Source: a virus
Virus record (IMG/VR): IMGVR_UViG_3300048592_000358
Span: 1 to 32,299 of that record
Strand: one strand, 5' to 3'
DNA length: 32,299 bases
In this document: piece after piece, positions 10,001-15,902 of the stretch
Layout: the number at the start of each line of letters is the position of its first letter
Numbering within the stretch: the first letter of the stretch is position 1
Position numbers and translations under genes: made by a program
The notes under the pieces: model-generated
Database searches by the model: none
Told to the model about the DNA's origin: nothing
What the model saw: the letters and a program-made list of their open reading frames with translations, nothing else

Positions 10001-10542
10001 AACGCCTGCGCCAACTGCTGCACGCCCGCCGCCGCCGATGCAGCGGATCCGCCGGATAGCGTGACCGCCATGCTCACGGCCTCGGTGATCTCGCCAAGCT
10101 CCTGCTGCGAGATGCCGAGCGATTGACTCGACTGCGCAAGGCGCGTGTACAGCGTAGCGACCGACTCCAAGTCAGATCGCGCGGAAATCGCCACGGCCTG
10201 CACCGTCTGCTGCGCTTGCGCGTAGGCTTCGGTTGATCCTGTTGCAATGCGCAGCCGTGCGTTGAGGCTTGTCATCGCATCAGCGGTGCTCACAAGGTCA
10301 CGCACCACGGCACGCACGCCGGCAAATGCGGCCCATACCGAGGCCAGATTTTGCAGGTTGCGCAACTGCGCGCTGATCGATTCAACGCCGCGCCGAGCCA
10401 TTGACAAGCCTGCGGCGGCGCGCTGCCCCGCTTGTTGGCTGGTATTGCCCAGATCGCCCATCTTGGACTTGACCAGGTCAACGCTTGCGACCACTCCCGT
10501 GGCGTCAGATTTGATTCGGAGGGTAACGGTCTGATCAGCCAT
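4054..10542 (-). CDS. Tail tape measure protein
   Basis: A 2162-aa protein that sets tail length and is ejected with the DNA. The N-terminus (about residues 75-260, including MTSLNARLRIATGS and SGGSAASAAAGVQQLAQAFASG) matches the tape-measure N-terminal domain family (TIGR02675 type). Residues about 650-800 are Gly/Ala-rich and hydrophobic, the likely membrane-active part. Residues about 1262-1565 contain long Ala/Gln/Glu-rich helices in tandem modules, and about 1830-1935 contain short LGxxLxxLT-type helical repeats. The C-terminus has the common tape-measure ending (GEAIIP near residue 2070). No M23, lysozyme or NlpC/P60 motif is visible. The ATG at 10542 has an AAGG ribosome-binding sequence. 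Its position after the G/GT chaperones and before the hub is standard. At roughly 0.15 nm per residue the tail would be about 320 nm long. Confidence 0.95.
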   Translation of the reverse strand: MADQTVTLRIKSDATGVVASVDLVKSKMGDLGNTSQQAGQRAAAGLSMARRGVESISAQLRNLQNLASVWAAFAGVRAVVRDLVSTADAMTSLNARLRIATGSTEAYAQAQQTVQAVAISARSDLESVATLYTRLAQSSQSLGISQQELGEITEAVSMAVTLSGGSAASAAAGVQQLAQAFASGVLSGDEFRSVMENSPRVVKALTDTLGVSVGELRKLAEQQKLTADIVADSLRLQLTAMQAEMTKMPQTVGQALGQVSNAWSLYVNNVNQAAGVTGSLAQVLDGITTLLMAEANASHESAGGLEFLAAGLQIVTIAGVAFKNVVEVIVNGVAMLADIVGTVTSTIGTLLANSIQSLQEYQSAILRLDFDGAWQAVADGNARNMATIKQAGQQIAVAYETAQAGVESAHNDIAKSWAALTEVQARAVKLTGEQMATLGAAFSGGEGGLLGGVKAFGAALYDMAKGPQDEIDELRQRVEAMLGSVETGADGATKKTKSLATAAKNLTDATGEVDTMLRSLAYGLADGATRALMDYEDVQARILDLELQWLDLGPMSEAQIAKLAELRKLAADTHAKNLADLNAETVREAQWAAEQSARAWEGFTYDLASAIADGSQGVKRWWKAMIDDMKRQLIQSGLLKLMQALFGNKSSGLSLAGSGGTGIGSIFSSLFGGGGASGAGGTSMFGQLFSAKSWASAGKSLWAGLFGAANLSGIGGTAGYGVLAGLGGSAQVGSGAFAAYTGVGSTGSYGVLAGGTGYGTGAGGATSAGGMGAGALGGWIAAAVVANLLSWQHGYRPDGGSVQTPWGSTVQGDGMGSGGWDFAGKIITQFATGLLSKLGLSDKWASVLGGSSLVTRVFGHRAPEITGSGAQYSFGPGGISGDQWADIYQKGGFLRSSKRWTERGALDAETIKNIEAFWQAIVDANAETARVLGLESAASVAASFKQSFDKDGKLTSEAGTILGRTYAESWEVFTQRIAAENIIANIDAALGTQVQAVGEATVGAMIAGANARIAGIRGPIDYTLPEYGGGGGPGVGAGPSTPQPMGEASAIAERWRHDAELLAQGAQFLLLAATDIQHGAGLLGEGGTLTQITNLVEELGVGSETLVETYARVATSTALLDQALDMSGVQIDGTREHIVRLATAITDAAGGLDRAEALWGAYFDRFYTEAERAQYMLTQAQASAASEFGDIGMDYTQFTGEGGTQAFRELFENALPTLSAEAVVEWLEAAAALGIVIDATDALNAAMGDVGTVVTQTADQLATVTGLLDNNAWELAAAGVTDAQRAVAQINRAYEEHRETLLANAATAEQLATLESQRTQALAQAEAQRVASLSSLLDGIAWDAAVAGMSQLDAELAQLTRQFDGYIAQAIALGATEEQLALIRSAASEAAAQAQAEAAEAAARAAAEEAQRLAQVQTELQQTLDSNAWALYLDGLSGAQRAVAELTRYYDDLTARLAANGATAEQLATAEEQRALAMQQLQAQLQAQIGDILGGLEWDAALAGMTEFERQMAEFGRQWDEYAAQLANLGASEEQLAMLEGLRADALARLLAAQAEQAAAEQAEAEAALAQGAADYREFIRGVVRETQSLTDYQAAMRDAGDWQAQAIATANEHARAAGMAGASEQALAVIERRAAQLRAQALAQLREETQSLIDQLYGSGGDSIGEALTSGIEDAGIAAADYWAQQRQAAETLQAYLDGMLLGDLSALTPAEQLEEAWSQLNAAVAAGDAQQATQLADVYLRMLREMEASGEDYNSGFWDVRELLQGMLDGIGPIGSEPTDGAGGSGYITAAGAEQIAAQNRLDLAVQLAQHLADLSSAVGQTVYDLMQSMGVDLHELTADLGINLQAITGETVLALVNMADLLGSNLLDLTGQLGVSLTDMGAGITELAEQMGISLQDLTAESAMALGNLANQLGIDLSQIGESVGADLGSLADAQSLLNQALAAQIGALPDGTGDALAPYLDAIATATTEADANAAINAMSGYINTLAPDIRNALAPYFADVFPVDALNDLDYLSAISAATDAAAVAAAETNALLLRVVDNLAAANTAAGVPSYAVGTGYVPQDGMAMIHRGEAIIPAPFAAWMRENGLPVSGGAGSSPEMLAELRAIRDRLDSIERSDRSNAEHISITVAKTGEVSDRNNDQSRKQAAQMTQRRGVTA
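4740..5050 (-). repeat. Short helical repeats near tape measure C-terminus
   Basis: About 105 residues (1830-1935) repeat units of the type LG-[IV]-x-L-x-x-[LI]-[TG], for example MGVDLHELTADLG, LGSNLLDLTGQLG and MGISLQDLTAESA. The regular Leu/Ile spacing suggests an amphipathic helix facing its neighbours inside the tail tube. Seen directly in the translation; packing is inference. Confidence 0.7.
5570..6760 (-). repeat. A-B-A-B tandem module duplication in tape measure
   Basis: Four related segments begin near 6745, 6530, 6270 and 6055. Types A (NNAWELAAAGV, NAWALYLDGL) and B (GIAWDAAVAGM, GLEWDAALAGM) alternate, with spacings of about 215, 260 and 215 nt. Each is followed by a conserved [GA]AT[AE]EQLA or GASEEQLA turn. 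A degenerate fifth unit (QAAMRDAGDW...GASEQALAVIE) follows to about 5570. The A-B pair of about 158 residues appears to have been duplicated, lengthening the tape measure. Confidence 0.75.
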
Positions 10543-10568
10543 GTCACACCTTCCCCAGTAGTGGCATC

Positions 10569-10784
10569 ATGTCCGGCATGAAGGCGCGTCGCATTGCATT
10601 GATCCTCGAACTGGCCGCATGGACCGCCGGCTTCGTGTGGCTGTTCAATCGACCTGGTGATGCAGGCACCAACCTGCTTGGCGGGTCGGTCATCGTGTTG
10701 GCATTGATCGGGGTACGCATCGCGCTGGCTATCATTTGCGGGGCCGTCGCATCGGTCGCCCGTGGGCTGCTCGGGCGCGATTGA
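10569..10784 (+). CDS. Small two-helix membrane protein on the opposite strand
   Basis: A 71-aa ORF, the only plus-strand gene I support. Its N-terminus is basic (MSGMKARR). Two hydrophobic stretches follow (about residues 8-26 and 38-62) with a short Asn/Arg/Pro loop between them. It fits the 245-nt gap exactly: 26 nt from the divergent tape measure start, with its TGA only 3 nt from the convergent stop of the GT chaperone. Third codon positions favour G/C as in its neighbours, and the opposite-strand reading of the gap does not look like protein. The ribosome-binding site is weak and no clear promoter is seen. Lone reversed small membrane genes are often morons (for example superinfection-exclusion proteins), but no function is recognised here. 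Confidence 0.6.
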   Translation: MSGMKARRIALILELAAWTAGFVWLFNRPGDAGTNLLGGSVIVLALIGVRIALAIICGAVASVARGLLGRD

Positions 10785-10787
10785 TCC

Positions 10788-11488
10788 TCACCGACCTTCC
10801 CTTGCCGACGCTTTCCGATTGCGCTCCCGCGCCACGCACGCACCCATGAAGGCCACATCGCGTGCAATCTCGGCTTGCTCGGTGCGCGGTATGCGCAGCA
10901 ACCAGCACGCGGCCGCAATGGCCGCCGGGCCGATGCCTTCCCAGCAGGTTCCGCCCATGTGGCCGATGCCGGCCACCGGGCAAAGCTGGAACACCTCAAC
11001 GGCGCGCACATGGCAGGCCCACATCTCAAGAATGCCTGCCGGCTCGCCTGCACCATCGTCGGCCATCGATACCTCGATGGTGCCTGCGTCATCGTCCGAG
11101 TCCTCGTCGGGCTGATCCGGTTCCGGTTCGCGGTCGCCGCTCAGCGTGAGCGCCGCGTTTTCGAGTTTCCCCGGCGGGCCTCGCCAAAGTGCTCGAAGTA
11201 GGCGGCAATGGCGGCCGGGTACAGGTAGGCGCTGGCCGGGCCGGTCAGCACGGCATCGAAGCCGTCGCCGTCGCCAAAGCCGTCGAAGCGGTCGTAAATC
11301 TCACGCAGTGCATCTTCATCGCGGCCCTCGTACTCGCCGTCGACCACGGCCACGCGCAGCTTCTCGAACTCGGCCTTGCTGCGCACCTTGGCCTGGCCGG
11401 TGAAATAGCCGGTGGCCACGGGTGACTGGATGTCGATGCGGACGGGATAGGTTTTGACCGCGGTGATCTGGATGGTTGAAACGCTCAT
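10788..11488 (-). CDS. Tail assembly chaperone GT, made by -1 frameshift
   Basis: The long form of the lambda G/GT-type chaperone pair. It shares the first 108 residues with the short form, then a -1 slip on GGGAAAC (11171-11165) continues with LENAALTL and runs open to the stop at 10788, about 233 aa in all. The added part has an acidic linker (DREPEPDQPDEDSDDD) followed by a DUF1799-type T domain (AVEVFQL...LLRIPRTEQAEIARDV). It would bind the tape measure during tail assembly, and it lies between the tail tube and tape measure genes as expected. The T part alone could start at an internal ATG (11066), but the frame is open from the slip site, which favours frameshifting. Assignment is from family knowledge and reading-frame arithmetic; the slip itself is not demonstrated. 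Confidence 0.8.
11141..11488 (-). CDS. Tail assembly chaperone G (short form)
   Basis: A 115-aa protein with an ATG at 11488 and a GAGGA ribosome-binding site seven bases upstream. It starts 92 nt after the tail tube gene; that gap shows only short weak dyads. Like lambda gpG, it should coat the tape measure before tube polymerisation and is not expected in the virion. It reads mainly as beta/alpha with an acidic middle (EYEGRDEDALREIYDRF) and a basic tail (SKTRRSR) after the slip site. The basic tail is what the frameshifted product replaces with an acidic linker and the T domain. Confidence 0.8.
   Translation of the reverse strand: MSVSTIQITAVKTYPVRIDIQSPVATGYFTGQAKVRSKAEFEKLRVAVVDGEYEGRDEDALREIYDRFDGFGDGDGFDAVLTGPASAYLYPAAIAAYFEHFGEARRGNSKTRRSR
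11165..11171 (-). promoter_or_regulatory. Slippery heptamer GGGAAAC for -1 frameshift
   Basis: Zero-frame codons are CGG GGA AAC, so the heptamer G-GGA-AAC has the canonical X-XXY-YYZ form (lambda uses GGGAAAG). A small hairpin CGCTCA-CGC-TGAGCG begins about 12 nt downstream, and the zero-frame stop lies inside that hairpin. The -1 frame is open to 10788. Confidence 0.8.
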
Positions 11489-11580
11489 GGTGTGTCCTCA
11501 CAGGGTGGTTGAAGTGCCGTCTCTCCGGCTGTCACGTCTGGTCCGTGCTCGACGTTCGCACTTCGCCCTGTGGGGCAGGG

Positions 11581-12603
11581 TTATGGCGCAGCGTCGCCAA
11601 AGCCGATGTAAAACTCATCACCGCCAGAACTCGACGGGATGCAGGGGCCAGTCAGCTCGAAGCCGTCGTCGCCATCGATGTCCACCTCGTTGATGCCCTC
11701 GATCTGGCAACGCACGCCCAGCTCGCTGTAGAGGCCATCCTTGGTGTCATCGTTGTAGAGTCGATACGCGGCCGTCACGATGATGCCGTTCTTGCGGATG
11801 AACCACGGGTCGAAGTCGGCGCTGATGTCGGTGGCAGCCAGGCGCAGGGTGAAGGTCGGCACGCGGTCGGTGATGCCGGACACACTCTTTTCGGTGTACT
11901 CGCGATAGGCCAGCGCATTGCCGAAGTCGATGCGCAGCGCCTTGGCCCAGGTATGCAGATCGACCAGCGGCGTGCCGACCGAACCGGCCGTGCCGCCTTT
12001 GACCAAGGTGCCGAGCAAGCACGTCGAATTGCGCTTGCTGCTGACCACGGGCACCGTTGTGGGCAGGGTGACGGTCGGCATGACTTGCGTGGTCACCTCG
12101 GTGTACTCGCCCTGCAGCGACGCTTGGCCGGTGAACCGCTGGCCGATCTCGATCCCGAGGCTGCTGAGGTTGGCGCGTGCGCCCAGCACCTTGATCAAAC
12201 GGCGGACGTGATACCAGTACGCCGTCGCGCTCGGAATGCCGGTGCTGATCGGGTTGTAGCGCGTGGTCTTGGTGGCCAGCACCTTGGTGGCCGCCATCCC
12301 TGCCGGAAACAACACGCGATCACAGAACGCGTCCGAGGTGCTAACCGCACCCGGCGTGGCCGGTGGGTACAGTTCGAACGTGCCTTCGATGGTGGCGCGG
12401 TGGTTGGCGGTGGCGAACGAGTTTCCGCCGAAAAACGGGCGGTCCTCGTTGCGTTCGATCTTGTCGAACTCGGTGGAGCTGGATCCGTCGAAAAACCGGA
12501 ACCCATCGGTGGCCGGCACCGGCAGGCTGTCCGTGCCCTCGGTAGCCTCGGCCTTGATGAGCAGGGCGCGCTTCTTGAAGAAATCGAGTGCTGGCTGTGC
12601 CAT
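11581..12603 (-). CDS. Phage tail tube (major tail) protein
   Basis: A 340-aa protein that polymerises into the tail tube. The opening segment (ALLIKAEATEGTDSLP...DGFRFFDGSSS), the central QASLQGEYTEVTTQV region and the beta-rich composition resemble siphophage tail tube proteins that Mu-like siphophages use instead of the Mu sheath and tube pair. The ATG at 12603 has an AAGGAG ribosome-binding site nine bases upstream. It sits directly upstream of the G/GT chaperones, the standard order. No sheath gene is present, which supports a non-contractile tail. Confidence 0.85.
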   Translation of the reverse strand: MAQPALDFFKKRALLIKAEATEGTDSLPVPATDGFRFFDGSSSTEFDKIERNEDRPFFGGNSFATANHRATIEGTFELYPPATPGAVSTSDAFCDRVLFPAGMAATKVLATKTTRYNPISTGIPSATAYWYHVRRLIKVLGARANLSSLGIEIGQRFTGQASLQGEYTEVTTQVMPTVTLPTTVPVVSSKRNSTCLLGTLVKGGTAGSVGTPLVDLHTWAKALRIDFGNALAYREYTEKSVSGITDRVPTFTLRLAATDISADFDPWFIRKNGIIVTAAYRLYNDDTKDGLYSELGVRCQIEGINEVDIDGDDGFELTGPCIPSSSGGDEFYIGFGDAAP

Positions 12604-12609
12604 GGCGTG

Positions 12610-12777
12610 TTACTCCTTGGTGGTCTTGCTGCGTGGGGTGTTGGCTGGTTTGTCGTCGGTCGCAGGCTCGGCCGGCGCGGGCGGTGGCGCATCGGGCATC
12701 AGTCGCTTGCCCTCGACGCGGTAGCCGCGTGGATCGCCAGCGGTGGGAAATGGCGCGGTGGTGAAGGGATTGCTCAT
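12610..12777 (-). CDS. Small proline-rich protein between tail terminator and tail tube
   Basis: A 55-aa protein with its ATG at 12777 overlapping the gp37-like stop (ATGA). It contains GDPRGYRVEGKRL followed by a Pro/Ala-rich, charged tail (PDAPPPAPAEP, then PRSKTTKE). In Mu a similarly small protein (DUF2635 type) occupies this spot; residue similarity is too slight to claim the same family. Real because of the precise coupling with the gene before it and only six bases to the tube gene after it. Function unknown. Confidence 0.6.
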   Translation of the reverse strand: MSNPFTTAPFPTAGDPRGYRVEGKRLMPDAPPPAPAEPATDDKPANTPRSKTTKE

Positions 12778-13214
12778 GGCTGCTCCTGATCGCGGTAATG
12801 GGTGCGGAAGATCACTTGGCGGGTCAGTTGCCCGCCGAAGAACTTGTCGGCCCCGCTGTGGCTGACCCACAACGGCTCAAACGGTGGCGCCGGTGACCAA
12901 TCGCGCAGCGCAGTGCGCACCGCGCGCTCGATGCCTTCCATCATTGCGGCCACCTTGGCGCCGGTGCTGTCGCCCACATGCCGCGCCCACAGCACCACGT
13001 TGATCGTGGCCGTCATGGGTTGGGCGTAGTGCTCGGCAAAGTCGGCGGGATCGCGGCCGGTTTCTTCCACCAGCACATAGGCGGCCGGCACCGCACGCGG
13101 CGGCGAATCGATGGCGGCCTGCAAACCGGCTGCGCCTTCGACGATGCGCAGTTCGGGCAGCGCGGCCAACCGCTCGATGACGGCGGATGCCGGAAAAGGG
13201 CCGGTGAGGCTCAT
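12774..13214 (-). CDS. Tail terminator-like protein (Mu gp37 / DUF1834 family)
   Basis: A 146-aa protein. The ATG at 13214 overlaps the previous stop by ATGA; the longer upstream reading is discarded because it overlaps that gene. The opening AVIERLAALPELRIVEGAAGLQAA and the later YVLVEETGRD, INVVLWARHVGD and VIFRTHYRD segments match the Mu gp37-like family, which caps the head-proximal end of the tail tube and joins it to the head. Followed by a small ORF and the tail tube, as expected. Confidence 0.8.
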   Translation of the reverse strand: MSLTGPFPASAVIERLAALPELRIVEGAAGLQAAIDSPPRAVPAAYVLVEETGRDPADFAEHYAQPMTATINVVLWARHVGDSTGAKVAAMMEGIERAVRTALRDWSPAPPFEPLWVSHSGADKFFGGQLTRQVIFRTHYRDQEQP

Positions 13215-13843
13215 GCCAGCACCTCCAACCCCACCATCTCCACCGTGACCGGCGCTGTCGCATAGACGCCATGCCCCCGGCCACCCGCGCTGCCGAAAAC
13301 GATGCCGATGTTGGCACTGTGCGCAATGGCATCGGCAAACAGGCGCGCATTCTGGCCGCCGTAAACGTCGCCCCACTGCGACGGGGTGAACGTCACTGTG
13401 ATGACGTGCTCGCCCGGCGTGAGCGGGATTTGCTGCGCGCTGTACCAGCGATATGACGCCATCTCGCCGCGTGCGGTCCAGTCATCACCGCGTCGCTGGA
13501 TGAGCAGTGAGGCCGTGGCCTGCGCGTCGGGTCGCTCCTGCGGGATGCATGGGCCTCCTGCCACGCGCAGGCGCACGGTGATCGTTCCGCCCACACGGAT
13601 CGGCGGCGGCTGGAAGTTCTGGACGTAGTGCAAGTGGCTGGCCGGGTTGGTCGGTATCGCAATGCGCCAGCCGCTTGCGGTCGGCACGAGGTCGCGCTGG
13701 CTCATGCCCGGCGAGTAGCCGATGGCCCAGCCGCGTGCGTTCGGCGCGGGCTTGGGCGCATCGCCCTTGCGCTTGCCGGATCGGCTGGCGATCACCGCGC
13801 CGATCACGACGAGGGCAATGATCCAGAGCGCGCCGATGCTCAT
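13211..13843 (-). CDS. Membrane-anchored beta-rich protein, unrecognised
   Basis: A 210-aa protein. Residues 1-20 form one hydrophobic helix (GALWIIALVVIGAVIA), then a basic stop-transfer patch (SRSGKRKGD) and a Pro-rich linker. Residues about 50-210 are beta-rich with many aromatic and Gly residues (GGTITVRLRVAGG, ITVTFTPSQWGDVYGG), looking like a jelly-roll or lectin-type fold. The helix plus basic patch implies an inner-membrane anchor with the basic patch cytoplasmic, so the beta domain may also be cytoplasmic. Overlaps both neighbours by ATGA. It has no counterpart in the standard Mu order and belongs to the accessory cassette between gp36 and gp37. Confidence 0.7.
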   Translation of the reverse strand: MSIGALWIIALVVIGAVIASRSGKRKGDAPKPAPNARGWAIGYSPGMSQRDLVPTASGWRIAIPTNPASHLHYVQNFQPPPIRVGGTITVRLRVAGGPCIPQERPDAQATASLLIQRRGDDWTARGEMASYRWYSAQQIPLTPGEHVITVTFTPSQWGDVYGGQNARLFADAIAHSANIGIVFGSAGGRGHGVYATAPVTVEMVGLEVLA

Positions 13844-13944
13844 CGGTTGCGATCCTTGCGTGCAGACTCAGCCAAAGCGAAAGCCATGAAGGCGAAAACC
13901 GCAGCGAGTAGCGTCAGGATGAGGCTGGTGATGAACTCGATCAT
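13840..13944 (-). CDS. 34-aa single-helix membrane peptide
   Basis: A very short gene (ATG at 13944, TGA at 13842-13840). It encodes a 34-aa peptide: about 25 hydrophobic residues (FITSLILTLLAAVFAFMAF) followed by a charged end (ESARKDRNR). It overlaps the fibre-like gene before it and the membrane-anchored gene after it, each by ATGA. The double four-base overlap and the clear transmembrane-plus-basic-tail design argue that it is translated. Function unknown. Confidence 0.6.
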   Translation of the reverse strand: MIEFITSLILTLLAAVFAFMAFALAESARKDRNR

Positions 13945-14846
13945 GCCGTCACCACGTCGGTCAGCGGCACGCGATACCACGCGCTGCCCTTGCGCACTAC
14001 GAGGCATCCTGTGCCTGTGCCAGCGCCCTCACTGCCGTTGCGACCATTGGTCACATAACGCACCGTGCCCGCAGGCGCGGTCGCGGGGAGGCCGGCAACC
14101 GTGGTGCCGGTCAGCTCCACTTGGTAGGTGTACACGCTTTTCCAGCGCGCCCACGATGCGCCGCAGAACTGCGTGTTGTCGGCGGTCGGCATCACCGCGC
14201 AATGCCACGTGCCGCCGCCGCCATTTTCGTACCAAGCGGCACCGGGCTCGCTCCGCGACGATGCCAGCCGCAGCATCGTGGTGTGGATCGTGATCTCGCA
14301 CTCACCACCCCCCGGTGCGGGTGGAGGGCCAATCGTGATGCCCAGATTCCGGTCCCATGGGATTTCGGGATAATTAGTCATCGGCCCACCGCGCAGGATG
14401 TCGCCGGTCAAGCCTGATGTCGTATCCATCGCTTGGATCGCGCCGGTCATCACGCCACCACTGAGCGGCAGCGCGCCGATCGCAGCACAGGCGGCTGTGC
14501 CCGATACGGCTTTGACCAAGGCGCGTCCCGTGGCGGTGCTGTCGCTGATGTCCGCAGCCACGTGCGCGTGAGCCGTGGGCGTGCGTGCATCGCTCAGACG
14601 TGGGTCCGTCGTGCCCACCGCGCCCGTCACATCAGCCACCGTCAAACTCGGTATGGGATGCACGTGATCGGCGCGGCTCGCCTCGGTGCTGACCCCCGGT
14701 GCAACAGTGCCAAGTGGCGCGGGTGGGGCGTCGGACAAATTGCCACCTGTCGGCCCAGCCGGCCCAGCCGGGCCGCGCGGGCCGCGCAACTGGCTATGGG
14801 CCAGCCGGTGCACGCGCGTGGCGATGCGCAGGATGGTGTCGGTCAT
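13941..14846 (-). CDS. Collagen-like fibre protein
   Basis: A 301-aa protein. Residues about 21-35 are a short Gly-Pro-rich collagen-like run (GPRGPAGPAGPTGG). Two fibre-type segments follow: a TVAPG...ASRADHVHP motif near 45-68 and a TDPRLSDARTPTAHAH repeat near 78-95, both common in phage fibre and appendage proteins. The rest (about 130-301) is Gly/Thr-rich and beta-like with several Cys. It should form a trimeric appendage. Its location in the head-tail connector region suggests a head or neck fibre, though a tail fibre is possible. Coupled by ATGA to both neighbours. Confidence 0.7.
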   Translation of the reverse strand: MTDTILRIATRVHRLAHSQLRGPRGPAGPAGPTGGNLSDAPPAPLGTVAPGVSTEASRADHVHPIPSLTVADVTGAVGTTDPRLSDARTPTAHAHVAADISDSTATGRALVKAVSGTAACAAIGALPLSGGVMTGAIQAMDTTSGLTGDILRGGPMTNYPEIPWDRNLGITIGPPPAPGGGECEITIHTTMLRLASSRSEPGAAWYENGGGGTWHCAVMPTADNTQFCGASWARWKSVYTYQVELTGTTVAGLPATAPAGTVRYVTNGRNGSEGAGTGTGCLVVRKGSAWYRVPLTDVVTA

Positions 14847-15172
14847 GGCAGCACCTTGCGGGCCAAGTCAATGGCAAAGGTCGGGCTGGTTTCCACCGTG
14901 CCATCCGGCCAGGTGTAGGTGATGTCAGACACCAGCCGCGCGGGCGACACGAGCGCAGTCTGCGCCGGGGTGGCGGTCAGTGCGGCCAGGGTGTTGTGGC
15001 CTTGGTCATCAGCCACGAGTGCCACGGCGCAGTTCCAGGCCAAAGCTCCGGCTGCCGTGCGCACGGCGCTGGCAATGCCGATGTCATCCAACACCTGCGG
15101 CACGCCGTCCACGTCGAGCGAGACGATCACCTCGTAGCTGTCGCCGGGCTTGATCGCGATGATCGGTGTCAT
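14843..15172 (-). CDS. BppU N-terminal-like structural protein
   Basis: A 109-aa protein starting IIAIKPGDSYEVIVSLDVDGVPQ and ending DITYTWPDGTVETSPTFAIDLARKV. The GD-[ST]-x-x-x-x-x-[VIL] opening, DG-x-P turn and closing beta strands resemble the small beta-sandwich (BppU N-terminal type) that often precedes phage fibres and attaches them. It stands directly before the collagen-like fibre gene, with an ATGA overlap, so it may be the fibre's adaptor. This is resemblance by eye only. Confidence 0.6.
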   Translation of the reverse strand: MTPIIAIKPGDSYEVIVSLDVDGVPQVLDDIGIASAVRTAAGALAWNCAVALVADDQGHNTLAALTATPAQTALVSPARLVSDITYTWPDGTVETSPTFAIDLARKVLP

Positions 15173-15387
15173 GGCGTGCGCTCCACGTTGTCGGCCTCAT
15201 CGCGGCCCAGCCACGGGAACAGCGGCACGAACAGGTCTTCGCGCGTGAGCGCGAACCACAGCAGGCGCACCTTGTTGATGCGGTTGCTGGTATCGGCTGG
15301 CGCACGCTGCGGGCGGGCGATATGCCAGGCGACCAGCAGGCCGAGTAGTGAGAATGGCAGGAGGATGAGGGCGAGTGCGGCAAGCAT
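15169..15387 (-). CDS. Small membrane protein
   Basis: A 72-aa protein with a hydrophobic helix at residues about 3-22 (ALALILLPFSLLGLLVAW), then a charged tail (INKVRLLWFALTREDL). The ATG at 15387 has a GGAGG ribosome-binding site seven bases upstream and overlaps the gp36-like stop (TGATG); a GTG three bases upstream is a poorer start. Function unknown. It is the first gene of the accessory cassette after gp36. Confidence 0.65.
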   Translation of the reverse strand: MLAALALILLPFSLLGLLVAWHIARPQRAPADTSNRINKVRLLWFALTREDLFVPLFPWLGRDEADNVERTP

Positions 15388-15902
15388 CACAAGCCCTCCA
15401 AGGTGGTGCGGGTAAACGCACGCGGCTGGCTGGTGATGCGCACGGCGCCGCCATCGGGTGCGGCCGGGTCGAGGGCCAAGGGGTCGCCCGCGCCCAGGCT
15501 CAGCTTTCCCTCAGCGATGAGGTCGAGGGCGCGGATGGCATCGCGGTAGTCGCGCTCGATGCGGCCGGTTTCTTCGGTGGTGCGGTCACGCTGGCGGTGG
15601 AGGTGGTAGCGGGTGATGGCCCGTGCCCACACCACCAACACGGGAAACTGCACCGGGTCCATCGGCGGTGTGTAGCCACGCACCCGCAAGCGCGCATCCA
15701 CTTCACCCGTGCCCTGGTCGCAGAACCTGCCAATGCTGGCCAGCACGTCCTGTGCTGCGGCCACGTCCGCTGGCAGCCATGCGCTGGTGTCGCCACCGGC
15801 GATGACGGCGGCCAGCAACGCGGGCTCGGTGCCGTAGAGCTCGGAAAGCTCGCGCAGGGCATCGTTGCCGTCGGCCAGATTGGCAGGGGTGACGTAGCTC
15901 AT
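15387..15902 (-). CDS. Head-tail connector, Mu gp36 / DUF1320 family
   Basis: A 171-aa protein. The MSYVTPANLAD start, mid-segment VDARLRVRGYTPP and VVWARAITRYHLH...IERDYRDAIRALDLIAEGKLSLG are characteristic of the DUF1320 (Mu gp36, gpJ) family, a helical adaptor of the gp6-connector type that sits under the portal. Its ATG overlaps the gp35-like stop (ATGA). Position right after capsid and gp35 is canonical. Confidence 0.9.
   Translation of the reverse strand: MSYVTPANLADGNDALRELSELYGTEPALLAAVIAGGDTSAWLPADVAAAQDVLASIGRFCDQGTGEVDARLRVRGYTPPMDPVQFPVLVVWARAITRYHLHRQRDRTTEETGRIERDYRDAIRALDLIAEGKLSLGAGDPLALDPAAPDGGAVRITSQPRAFTRTTLEGL

Noticed and set aside
10544-11092. 182-aa minus-strand ORF across the GT-tape measure gap
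   Set aside because: Overlaps the T part of GT in another frame, and its composition is not protein-like. The plus-strand ORF is the better reading of the gap.
11565-11580. Terminator between tail tube and chaperone genes
   Set aside because: The CCCTG/CAGGG stem is only 5 bp, without a U-tract; transcription through to the chaperones is needed.
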